Below, piece after piece: positions 1-4,700 of a stretch of 12,909 nucleotides of DNA (its first letter is position 1; the number at the start of each line of letters is the position of its first letter). Location: positions 1 to 12,909 of the forward strand of contig JACCQS010000030.1 of the NCBI GenBank assembly GCA_013814015.1. Direction: 5' to 3'. Source of the stretch: Geodermatophilaceae bacterium. GTDB lineage: Bacteria > Actinomycetota > Actinomycetes > Mycobacteriales > Geodermatophilaceae. The notes beneath the pieces are model-generated. The model saw only the letters and a list, made by a program, of their open reading frames with translations, was not told the origin of the DNA and searched no databases. The position numbers and the translations under genes were made by a program.

Positions 1-468
1 CGTCGAGTCTGGACCGAGCAGGGCCACCAGGGCACCCGCACCGGCATGTTCGGCCACGAGATCCCGGCTGCTCACCGGCATCCCCCGCTCGCCGGCCAGA
101 TGAGTGGCGCTGGTCAGCCGGCACAACGCTCGCCATCCGGTCCCCGCCCGGGCGAGCACGGTGACCCGGGGCAATCGCGCGTCCATACTTGCCCCGCCGC
201 GAGCCGGGGACTTGCGGCCGGACGGTCGTACCGGCTGCAGCCCGGCCACCGAGCCAAGAGCCAGGTCCAGTCCGAAGATCGGCCGGATGGTGGCCTCCCG
301 GCAGGCCACCGCGAACTTCACCGCACCGGACAGCCCGTCGCGGTCGGTCAGCGCCAGAGCGGTCATCCCGTGTTCGGCGGCGCGTGCGACCAGATCGCTC
401 GGGTGGTTGGCGCCGTACCGAAGGGAGTAGCCGGAGGCGACGTGCAGGTGTACGTACGGGTCACTCAC
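1..468 (-). CDS. DNA polymerase III alpha subunit, DnaE2-like (N-terminal 156 aa, partial)
   Basis: Only the N-terminus is inside the window; the gene runs off the left edge with no stop. The translation begins MSDPYVHLHVASGYSLRYG and shows a PHP-domain start: the HLH metal motif at residues 7-9, then NHPSDLVARAAEHGMTALAL, then TDRDGLSG at residues 41-48, then a FAVACREA / RPIFGLDLAL segment. This is the usual layout of bacterial C-family polymerase alpha subunits. The wording is closer to the DnaE2 (ImuC) error-prone branch than to replicative DnaE, as I remember those families. The second PHP motif reads TDRD where metal-binding PHP domains have TDHD, so the PHP site may be inactive. The start is a GTG at 466-468 without a clear Shine-Dalgarno. 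DUF6504 and SAV_6107-type genes on the same strand further right, behind an SOS box, support a translesion-synthesis role. DnaE2 rather than DnaE1 is an inference. Confidence 0.8.
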   Translation of the reverse strand, partial: MSDPYVHLHVASGYSLRYGANHPSDLVARAAEHGMTALALTDRDGLSGAVKFAVACREATIRPIFGLDLALGSVAGLQPVRPSGRKSPARGGASMDARLPRVTVLARAGTGWRALCRLTSATHLAGERGMPVSSRDLVAEHAGAGALVALLGPDST

Positions 469-476
469 CGGCTTGG

Positions 477-511
477 CACCTAAGTTGGGTGTGATGCACC
501 CAAGTTGGGTG
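477..511. promoter_or_regulatory. Paired palindromic operators in the polymerase/vapBC divergent region
   Basis: Two copies of one palindrome lie 20 bp (two helical turns) apart. The right copy, CACCCAAGTTGGGTG at 497-511, is perfect about its central G. The left copy, CACCTAAGTTGGGTG at 477-491, has one mismatched position. Ribbon-helix-helix antitoxins commonly repress their own promoter by binding such paired sites, so this is the likely VapB/VapBC operator. It fills the 56-bp gap between the polymerase start (468) and the vapB start (525), so binding here could also affect the polymerase gene. Regulatory use is inferred from position and symmetry. Confidence 0.7.
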
Positions 512-517
512 TACGGT
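512..517 (+). promoter_or_regulatory. Candidate -10 box for leaderless vapB
   Basis: TACGGT fits the TANNNT actinobacterial -10 pattern. It ends 7 nt before the vapB ATG, which would put transcription start at or next to the start codon. There is no Shine-Dalgarno before the ATG, which agrees with a leaderless message. The box touches the right-hand operator palindrome, so bound antitoxin would cover it. No convincing -35 box was seen. Confidence 0.45.
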
Positions 518-524
518 CGCGTCC

Positions 525-755
525 ATGAGCAAGGTGATCCAGGTACGCAACGTCCCCGACGACGTCCACGCAAGCCTGCGCGGGCAGGCAGCGGCCGCAG
601 GGGTGTCGCTGTCGGAGTACGTGCTCACCGAACTGACCCAGGTCGCCGGCCGCTCGACCAACGCCCAGATACTCCTTCGCGCGGCGCTGCGTCCGGGAGG
701 TTTCAGTCGAGAAGAGATCGTCGAGGCTGTCCGTTCAGGCCGCGACGAGCGGTGA
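525..755 (+). CDS. vapB: VapB-type ribbon-helix-helix antitoxin
   Basis: A 76-residue protein of the FitA/VapB-type ribbon-helix-helix antitoxin class. The N-terminal strand KVIQVRNVPDDVHASL is followed by QAAAAGVSLSEYVLTELTQVA (residues 3-41), the strand-helix-helix layout of a dimeric DNA-binding domain. The C-terminal third (PGGFSREEIVEAVRSGRDER) is charged and would be the toxin-wrapping segment. It normally binds and blocks its partner PIN RNase and, with it, represses their promoter. The ATG has no Shine-Dalgarno but stands 7 nt after a TANNNT box. The stop overlaps the vapC start as GTGA, so the two are translationally coupled. The pair is on the opposite strand to the DUF6504/HEPN/polymerase genes around it. 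Confidence 0.9.
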   Translation: MSKVIQVRNVPDDVHASLRGQAAAAGVSLSEYVLTELTQVAGRSTNAQILLRAALRPGGFSREEIVEAVRSGRDER

Positions 756-1147
756 TCGTGATCGACGCTTCGGCCGTTCTCGACGTGGTCGGCGGAGACC
801 CTTTTTCCGCACCGCTGGCCCATCGCGTCGCAGGGCAGCACTGGCACGCCCCGCATCTCATCGACCTCGAGGTACTGCACGCCTTGCGCCGACTGGCCAT
901 GCACCATCCGAGCAAGGCCGAACTCGCCGAGGCTGCGCGGGCCGAGTTCCTCGCCCTGACGATCACCCGCTACTCCCATGTTGACCTGCGAGACCGGATC
1001 TGGGAACTTCGCGACTCGATGACCGCCTACGACGCTGCCTACATCGCCCTGGCCGAAGCCCTCGACGTACCGCTGATCACCACCGATGCCCGGCTGGGCC
1101 GGGCGCCCGGGAGCCGATGCGCCGTCGAGGTCTTCGGACAGCCCTAG
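752..1147 (+). CDS. vapC: VapC-type PIN-domain ribonuclease toxin
   Basis: A 131-residue PIN-domain protein starting MIVIDASAVLDVV. The full set of acidic metal-binding residues is visible: D5 in VIDASA, E40 in LIDLEVLHALRR, D94 in TAYDAAYIAL and D112 in ITTDARLG. Family members are Mg-dependent endoribonucleases that cut tRNA or rRNA and stop growth when freed from VapB. The length (about 130 aa) is normal and nothing suggests decay, so the toxin is probably functional. The GTG at 752 was chosen because it gives a 4-bp overlap with vapB (GTGA) and a PIN strand beginning at residue 2; a second in-frame GTG at 758 would remove only two residues. A strong inverted repeat follows 23 bp after the stop. 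Confidence 0.92.
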   Translation: MIVIDASAVLDVVGGDPFSAPLAHRVAGQHWHAPHLIDLEVLHALRRLAMHHPSKAELAEAARAEFLALTITRYSHVDLRDRIWELRDSMTAYDAAYIALAEALDVPLITTDARLGRAPGSRCAVEVFGQP

Positions 1148-1170
1148 GGCTAGCGGCCACAGCCTGCAGT

Positions 1171-1215
1171 AACTGGTCACTTTCCGCAGCTCGCACCTGC
1201 GGCAAGTGGCCAGTT
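1171..1215. terminator. Long inverted repeat between vapC and the HEPN gene
   Basis: Left arm AACTGGTCACTTTCCGCAG (1171-1189), 7-nt loop, right arm CTGCGGCAAGTGGCCAGTT (1197-1215). Of 19 positions, 17 pair as Watson-Crick, one as G-U, and one is mismatched. It stands between two convergent genes (vapC ends at 1147, the HEPN gene ends at 1230), so it is well placed as a two-way terminator. No T-run follows on either strand, so Rho-independent action is uncertain. It could instead mark the edge of inserted vapBC DNA. Confidence 0.5.
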
Positions 1216-1229
1216 AGTTGGCGAGGGTG

Positions 1230-1655
1230 TCACTCCCTGTCGCCTCCGGTCACGCGCTCCACGAGGCGGCAGAAGGTGGCCACCTCCCGGATCAGGTCAT
1301 CGGCCTCCCGGGCGGTCACCGAACCGAGAATCCCGGCTTCGGCGGCAGCCCGCTTGCCAGCACCGGCAGCGAAGAATCCAGCCCACTCCCCCAGTTCCGG
1401 AGCCAACTCCAACAGCAGATCCCAGGCGCTGCGCAATCCTCGTCGGCGCGGCCGAAATCCCGACTCACTGCGTTGGGCGAGCACCGCCGCAGCAGCACGT
1501 AGCGCAGCCAGATGCGCGCGGGCGTAACGAGGCTCGGGCTCGGGCTCAGTGGCCGCCTCGATCAGTTCGGTTCGCGCCTGAGCCAGCAGCGATGCCGGCG
1601 AGCCGCGCCCCCGTGATTGGGCCGAGCCCGCTTTCCTGGCCTGGGAATCAGTCAT
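1230..1655 (-). CDS. SAV_6107-family HEPN domain protein
   Basis: A 141-residue, mostly helical, Ala-rich protein. Residues 22-61 (SLLAQARTELIEAA then RYARAHLAALRAAAAVLAQR) and the later WDLLLELAPELGEWAGFFAAGAGKR segment match what I recall of the actinobacterial SAV_6107-type HEPN family. An R-x4-H sequence, R43-YARA-H48, fits the Rx4-6H active-site pattern of HEPN RNases, although whether this family cuts RNA is not established. The ATG at 1653-1655 lies inside the end of the DUF6504 gene (8-bp overlap, ATGACTGA), so the pair should be cotranscribed and translationally coupled behind the SOS box. The first 20 residues are low-complexity and probably disordered. The function is unknown; a link to the translesion polymerase is suggested only by position. 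Confidence 0.75.
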   Translation of the reverse strand: MTDSQARKAGSAQSRGRGSPASLLAQARTELIEAATEPEPEPRYARAHLAALRAAAAVLAQRSESGFRPRRRGLRSAWDLLLELAPELGEWAGFFAAGAGKRAAAEAGILGSVTAREADDLIREVATFCRLVERVTGGDRE

Positions 1656-1962
1656 GGACACGGGCCAGCACCCACCGGTTGGCCGCCTCGTCCCAGCACA
1701 GGTCATAGACGCCACCGGGGCCTCCGCTCGGTCCAGGGCCGGATCGGGTCTCCACCCGCCACCAGTGCAGTTGCACGATCGCCTCGCTGCCGCTGAACCG
1801 ACGCCACCAGGGACCGGACTCCACCCAGTGATCGAGGATGGCAGCCACGTCATAGCGCCGCTCTCGCCACCAGAACCGCTGCGGCGTCGCACTCGAGTAC
1901 GTCCGAGTGCCCGCCTCCACGTCGATCGGCTCACCCCGACCGGCCTCAGGGAGACGGCTCAT
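1648..1962 (-). CDS. DUF6504 family protein
   Basis: A 104-residue protein rich in Trp and Arg: QRFWWRERRYDVAAILDHWVES (29-50), PWWRRFSG (51-58), LHWWRVET (65-72) and VYDLCWDEAANRWVLARVHD (85-104). This pattern (PxxFxWRxRxYxVxxILxxW, ending in a Y-x-L-x-x-D...W-x-L-x-x-x-x-D tail) is that of the small actinobacterial DUF6504 family, often found near DnaE2/Y-family polymerase genes as I recall. The biochemical role is unknown. It is the first gene of the minus-strand unit after the SOS box at 2088-2103. The ATG at 1960-1962 is chosen because an in-frame TGA lies just upstream. The strongest Shine-Dalgarno (AGGAGG at 1983-1988) is 20 nt away, and a weaker GAGGCG is nearer. Confidence 0.75.
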   Translation of the reverse strand: MSRLPEAGRGEPIDVEAGTRTYSSATPQRFWWRERRYDVAAILDHWVESGPWWRRFSGSEAIVQLHWWRVETRSGPGPSGGPGGVYDLCWDEAANRWVLARVHD

Positions 1963-2008
1963 TGCCAGCCCGCCTCATGAGACCTCCTGCACGACACTGA
2001 CGCTGACC

Positions 2009-2055
2009 ACTGAGCCGGAGCCGATACGGGTCGAGGGCATCGGCTCCGGCTCAGT
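2009..2055. promoter_or_regulatory. Strong hairpin in the DUF6504 leader region
   Basis: A perfect 17-bp inverted repeat: ACTGAGCCGGAGCCGAT (2009-2025), 13-nt loop, ATCGGCTCCGGCTCAGT (2039-2055). It lies between the SOS box and the DUF6504 start, so a transcript begun near the SOS box would carry it in its 5' leader, about 47 nt before the ATG. There is no T-run, so it is not a standard terminator. It could be an attenuator, an mRNA stabiliser, or a Rho-type or bidirectional stop. The role is inferred from structure only. Confidence 0.6.
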
Positions 2056-2087
2056 CTTGCGGTGCCTGGCAGCGGCACCTCGAGCAC

Positions 2088-2103
2088 TCGAACACATGTT
2101 CGA
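2088..2103. promoter_or_regulatory. LexA binding site (SOS box)
   Basis: TCGAACACATGTTCGA is an exact match to the actinobacterial SOS box TCGAAC-N4-GTTCGA and is fully palindromic. It lies between divergent genes: 125 bp from the DUF6504 start (minus) and 75 bp from the Dabb gene start (plus). The minus side carries the polymerase-linked genes, so LexA control of DUF6504-HEPN is the likely use. On the minus strand a TTGACG (2139-2144) with a weak TTCACT (2116-2121) 17 bp on could be the promoter; transcription would then start just before the box. The site is clear; which promoter it controls is inferred. Confidence 0.88.
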
Positions 2104-2166
2104 ATGCCTGGCTTCAGTGAACAGCTTGGACAGCCCGGCGTCAACCCCGGCTTCCGGCCCGATCAG

Positions 2167-2172
2167 TAGGCT
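2167..2172 (+). promoter_or_regulatory. Candidate -10 box for leaderless Dabb gene
   Basis: TAGGCT (TANNNT) ends 6 nt before the GTG at 2179, the spacing expected for a leaderless transcript. No Shine-Dalgarno precedes the GTG. The same hexamer forms both -10 candidates in the palindrome at 8350-8369. Confidence 0.4.
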
Positions 2173-2178
2173 CGCCGC

Positions 2179-2490
2179 GTGATCTTGCACCTGGTGACCT
2201 TCAGCTGGCGCCCCGACGTGACCAACGACGACGTGGCGGGCGTCATCGAAGGTCTCAGCTCGCTGCCCGACCAGATCCCCGAACTGCTCTCCTACCGTTT
2301 CGGCCCAGACCTCGGTCTGCGGGAGGGAAACGCCGACTTCGCGGTGGCTGCCGTGCTGGATAGTTCCGAGAGCCTGACCGCCTACCTCGACCATCCCGAA
2401 CATGTGCGGATCGTTCAGGCATTTCTCGCCCCGCTGATCGCCAGCCGCCAGGCCGTCCAGCTCGAGATTCCTCCGGACAGTGGTCTTTAG
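2179..2490 (+). CDS. Dabb-family stress-responsive A/B-barrel protein
   Basis: A 103-residue single-domain protein. MILHLVTFSWRPDVTNDDVA at the start, an LLSYRFGPDLGLREGNADFAV middle and an AYLDHPEHVRIVQAFLAP end are the hallmarks of the Dabb (stress-responsive alpha/beta barrel) family: an N-terminal H-x-V-x-F-x-W strand, a G-x-D strand, and the Y-x-x-H-P-x-H motif. These small dimeric proteins have mixed or unknown roles; some are cyclases or monooxygenase-like enzymes and most are uncharacterised. The GTG start follows a -10-like TAGGCT by 6 nt. The SOS box lies 75 bp upstream, so DNA-damage control is possible but not shown. The stop codon overlaps that of the convergent MFS gene. Confidence 0.85.
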   Translation: MILHLVTFSWRPDVTNDDVAGVIEGLSSLPDQIPELLSYRFGPDLGLREGNADFAVAAVLDSSESLTAYLDHPEHVRIVQAFLAPLIASRQAVQLEIPPDSGL

Positions 2491-3731
2491 GTCGGCCGGG
2501 TCTCGGGCATTCGGATGGCCAGCACGACCCCTATCGCCAGCACCGCGGTCGTCAGCGCGAACCCAGTCGAGTAGCCGGCGGCCGGGGTGGAACCCCAGCC
2601 ACCGCTGTCGACCAGGGCGGACGCGGCAAGCGGCCCGATCATCGCGCCGACGTCGAGCGACATCTGGTAGAACGCAACGGCACCGCCACTGCGGGCCGGT
2701 GCGACATCGGCGACGATGGCCGCCGGCGCCACCGCGAGCATCCCCGTACCGGCTCCGGACACGGCCATCGCGATCAGGAACAGCGTGAGGTCAGCGGGCG
2801 CGATGAGGATCGCCATGCCGACGGTCGCCGACGTCGTTCCCAGGATCATCAGAGGCTTACGCCCCACCCGGTCGGCCCAGCGCCCGGACGGGAACAGCGC
2901 GGCCGCGTTCGCCACGGCGAAGACTCCCAACCCGATGCCGGTCCACTCGGTGCCGAGAACCAGCGCCTCACCGACGAATAACGGAATGAGTGAGAAGCGC
3001 ACCCCGAAGGCCAGCCATCCGGTTCCGAGACTGGCCCCGATCGCCGCCCGGTAGGCCGGGATCCTCAGCATCGATCCGATGCTCGACGGGCCGGGCTGGC
3101 CGTCGTCGTTCGGATCAGGTACGTACACCGGCGGCGGCAAACGCCGAAAGGCCACCAGCGCGACCAGGGTCGCGACGACCAACAGTGCCCCGTAGATGAA
3201 GAAGGGCAACCGCAGCGAGATCGCGGCAAGCGGTCCGCCGACCACCGGCCCCGCGATCCCCCCGACCAGAAAGCCACCGAAGAACACGCCGTTCGCCCGG
3301 CCACGGACCTGTGGCGGCGAAGTCCGGATCAACAGGACGACTGCCGACACGGTGAACATCGCCGATCCCAGTCCGCCGAGCCCTCGCAGGACCAACAGTT
3401 GCGGGTAGCTCTGCGCGAACCCGGCCGCCCCACTGGTGACCGCGGCCAGCGCGATGCCGGTGACCAGGACCCCGGTCTCACCGAAGCGGTCAACGAGTCG
3501 GCCGGAGAACAGAGCGGACACGATCCGCATACCGGCGAAGGCAGTGACCACCAGAGCGGCCAACGTACGACTGACTCCGAACTCCAGAGCGAAGTCCGGA
3601 ATGGCCGGGGCGACGATGCCGTACCCGATCGCCACGCAGCCGGCCACCAGCGCAAGGATCCAGGCCTCTCGAGGCAACTTCGGGGTGCCCGCCGGTGGGT
3701 CGCCGGCAGTCTGGTCGGCGCCCGCACTCAC
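2487..3731 (-). CDS. MFS transporter (drug/metabolite exporter type)
   Basis: A 414-residue inner-membrane protein with about 12 hydrophobic segments and a short cytoplasmic N-terminus (residues 1-21). The MFS motif A GRLVDRFG is at residues 77-84 between TM2 and TM3, and its second-half echo GRWADRVGRK is at 283-292. RGLGGLGSAMF (116-126) and the GGIAGPVVGGPLA stretch (157-169) resemble motifs B and C of drug:H+ antiporters. A polar loop (198-220, PPPVYVPDPNDDGQPGPSS) separates the halves. The likely role is proton-driven export of small hydrophobic compounds; the substrate is unknown. The start is the GTG at 3729-3731, since no other in-frame start gives a sensible N-terminus. It is convergent with the Dabb gene (stops overlap) and diverges from the YbaK-type gene across 150 bp. 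Confidence 0.92.
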   Translation of the reverse strand: MSAGADQTAGDPPAGTPKLPREAWILALVAGCVAIGYGIVAPAIPDFALEFGVSRTLAALVVTAFAGMRIVSALFSGRLVDRFGETGVLVTGIALAAVTSGAAGFAQSYPQLLVLRGLGGLGSAMFTVSAVVLLIRTSPPQVRGRANGVFFGGFLVGGIAGPVVGGPLAAISLRLPFFIYGALLVVATLVALVAFRRLPPPVYVPDPNDDGQPGPSSIGSMLRIPAYRAAIGASLGTGWLAFGVRFSLIPLFVGEALVLGTEWTGIGLGVFAVANAAALFPSGRWADRVGRKPLMILGTTSATVGMAILIAPADLTLFLIAMAVSGAGTGMLAVAPAAIVADVAPARSGGAVAFYQMSLDVGAMIGPLAASALVDSGGWGSTPAAGYSTGFALTTAVLAIGVVLAIRMPETRPT

Positions 3732-3824
3732 CCAGGCAGCATGCCCGTACCTCTCACGAGCGCGCGGCGAGACCCTGGCTACAAGCTAGGAGACGAGTCC
3801 CCCGGGGTCCCTGCATCTGTGATG

Positions 3825-3847
3825 GAACGTTCATGTCAGGCGACATG
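3825..3847. promoter_or_regulatory. Small palindromes in the MFS/YbaK divergent region
   Basis: GAACGTTC (3825-3832) is a perfect 8-bp palindrome, and CATGTCAGGCGACATG (3832-3847) is a 6-bp inverted repeat around a 4-nt centre. They abut between two divergent genes, near the -35 zone of the YbaK-side promoter. They could be a regulator site for either gene. Short palindromes occur by chance, so this is a weak call. Confidence 0.25.
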
Positions 3848-3869
3848 GCCGCCATCGCACCGGGATCGG

Positions 3870-3875
3870 GATACT
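3870..3875 (+). promoter_or_regulatory. Candidate -10 box for leaderless YbaK gene
   Basis: GATACT has the two most conserved -10 bases (A at position 2, T at position 6) and ends 6 nt before the GTG start at 3882. There is no Shine-Dalgarno. The identical hexamer stands 8 nt before the polyprenyl synthase start. Confidence 0.4.
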
Positions 3876-3881
3876 GGCCGG

Positions 3882-4349
3882 GTGAATCCTCGGGTCGAAT
3901 CGGTCACCCGCCAGCTGCGCGAAGCAGGTGTCGCCGGCGAGGTGCGCATCCTGGAGATGCAAGCGCACACCGCGGCCCTCGCGGCCGAACAACTGGGTAT
4001 CGAGGTGGGTGCGATCGCGAACAGCTTGATCTTCGACGCCGACTGCGCACCGCTGCTGGTGATGACCAGCGGCGCGCATCGAGTCGACACCGCCAAGGTG
4101 GCCGCCCTGCTCGGCATCGTCACGTTGCGTCGCGCGGACCCTGATTTCGTACGCAGGCACACCGGTCAGTCGATCGGCGGAGTCGCTCCGATCGGGCACC
4201 CCGAGCCGATCGGGACGCTGGTCGACATCGAGCTCGCCCGCTACGCGGAGGTGTGGGCGGCGGCCGGTCATCCGTCGACGGTGTTCCCGACGACCTATGC
4301 CGAACTCCTCCGGATCACCTCGGGAACCGCCGCCGAAGTGGGCAACTGA
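3882..4349 (+). CDS. YbaK/EbsC-family aminoacyl-tRNA deacylase
   Basis: A 155-residue protein covering one whole YbaK/ProX editing domain. The conserved HTAALAAEQLG start (29-39), VGAIANSLIF (42-51), the catalytic-type lysine K72 in VDTAKVAALLG, and TGQSIGGVAPIGHP (94-107) are all present, with the family's VFPTTYAELLRIT near the end (134-146). Family enzymes hydrolyse wrongly charged tRNAs (Cys- or Ala-tRNAPro and relatives) in trans; the exact substrate of this actinobacterial subgroup is not known to me. The GTG at 3882 is chosen because homology begins at once and a GATACT box precedes it by 6 nt; longer in-frame versions add only low-quality sequence. It appears to be a single-gene unit. 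Confidence 0.9.
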   Translation: MNPRVESVTRQLREAGVAGEVRILEMQAHTAALAAEQLGIEVGAIANSLIFDADCAPLLVMTSGAHRVDTAKVAALLGIVTLRRADPDFVRRHTGQSIGGVAPIGHPEPIGTLVDIELARYAEVWAAAGHPSTVFPTTYAELLRITSGTAAEVGN

Positions 4350-4658
4350 CTGCGACTGAGACGAGACAGCTCCCGCCCGGCCCCGCGGTGCCCACGTACT
4401 ACGACCTACGTGCACTGGAAGCTGCGACCGGGGCTGAGTCATCGTTCGAGAACCACAGCAGCGGGCGGCCATCAATCGCCCACACCAGGAGGGAACAGCG
4501 ACGATCAGACTCACCAAGACCCCTCGAGATCGAATTCTAGGTCAACATCCAAGCTGCCAACAGCGGCTGCCCAGCGGGCGCTCGAATCGGGGTTGGATAG
4601 CCCTGACCGCGGATCAGGCAGCGCGCCAGCACCTTCACTGCGTGGCTACGCTTAGTGG
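4350..4658. other. Gene-free stretch, possible gene remnant
   Basis: No convincing gene on either strand. The longest plus-strand reading (4388-4540, 51 codons from GTG) has third-position GC of only about 60 %, unlike the neighbours, and no recognisable motif. A strong Shine-Dalgarno-like AGGAGGG (4487-4493) is followed 7 nt later by ACG rather than ATG, and that frame stays open to 4662; this may be the relic of a lost gene start. Two small hairpins are visible: CACGTA/TACGTG (4393-4412) and CCTGA-7 nt-TCAGG (4602-4618). No tRNA fold could be completed. Confidence 0.4.
4647..4652 (+). promoter_or_regulatory. Candidate -10 box for the acetyltransferase unit
   Basis: TACGCT fits TANNNT and ends 6 nt before a GTG at 4659 that opens a 13-codon reading frame coupled to the acetyltransferase start. 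A leaderless start at that GTG is therefore possible. No clear -35 box was found. Confidence 0.35.
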
Positions 4659-4700
4659 GTGACCTGTCCAGCTAGCCCAAATCGGCAGCTGTCACGGTGA
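4659..4700 (+). CDS. Possible 13-aa leader peptide before the acetyltransferase
   Basis: The GTG at 4659 opens MTCPASPNRQLSR, ending at the TGA at 4698-4700. The stop overlaps the acetyltransferase GTG as GTGA, the same 4-bp coupling used between the acetyltransferase and the flavin reductase genes. A -10-like TACGCT stands 6 nt before the GTG, so this peptide could be the first translated product of a leaderless transcript. It may serve only to deliver ribosomes to the next gene. A frame this short can arise by chance, so the call rests on the promoter spacing and exact overlap. Confidence 0.3.
   Translation: MTCPASPNRQLSR

Noticed and set aside
461..1180. Long minus-strand open frame across vapBC
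   Set aside because: It is the reverse shadow of vapB and vapC, which have clear protein motifs and coupling; its translation shows no family features.
1656..1934. N-terminal extension of the HEPN protein to 234 residues
   Set aside because: That part lies in the DUF6504 coding region in another frame; the ATG at 1655 gives the normal 141-aa family length and a coupled overlap.
4388..4540. 51-codon frame from GTG after the YbaK-type gene
   Set aside because: Third-position GC is well below that of the neighbouring genes, no motif is recognised, and there is no ribosome-binding site or well-placed -10 box.
4561..4660. tRNA-like pieces: a GCTCGAATC string and a 5-bp stem with 7-nt loop (4602-4618)
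   Set aside because: The loop has C at the position where tRNAs have U33, there is no matching T-arm consensus downstream, and no acceptor stem pairs.
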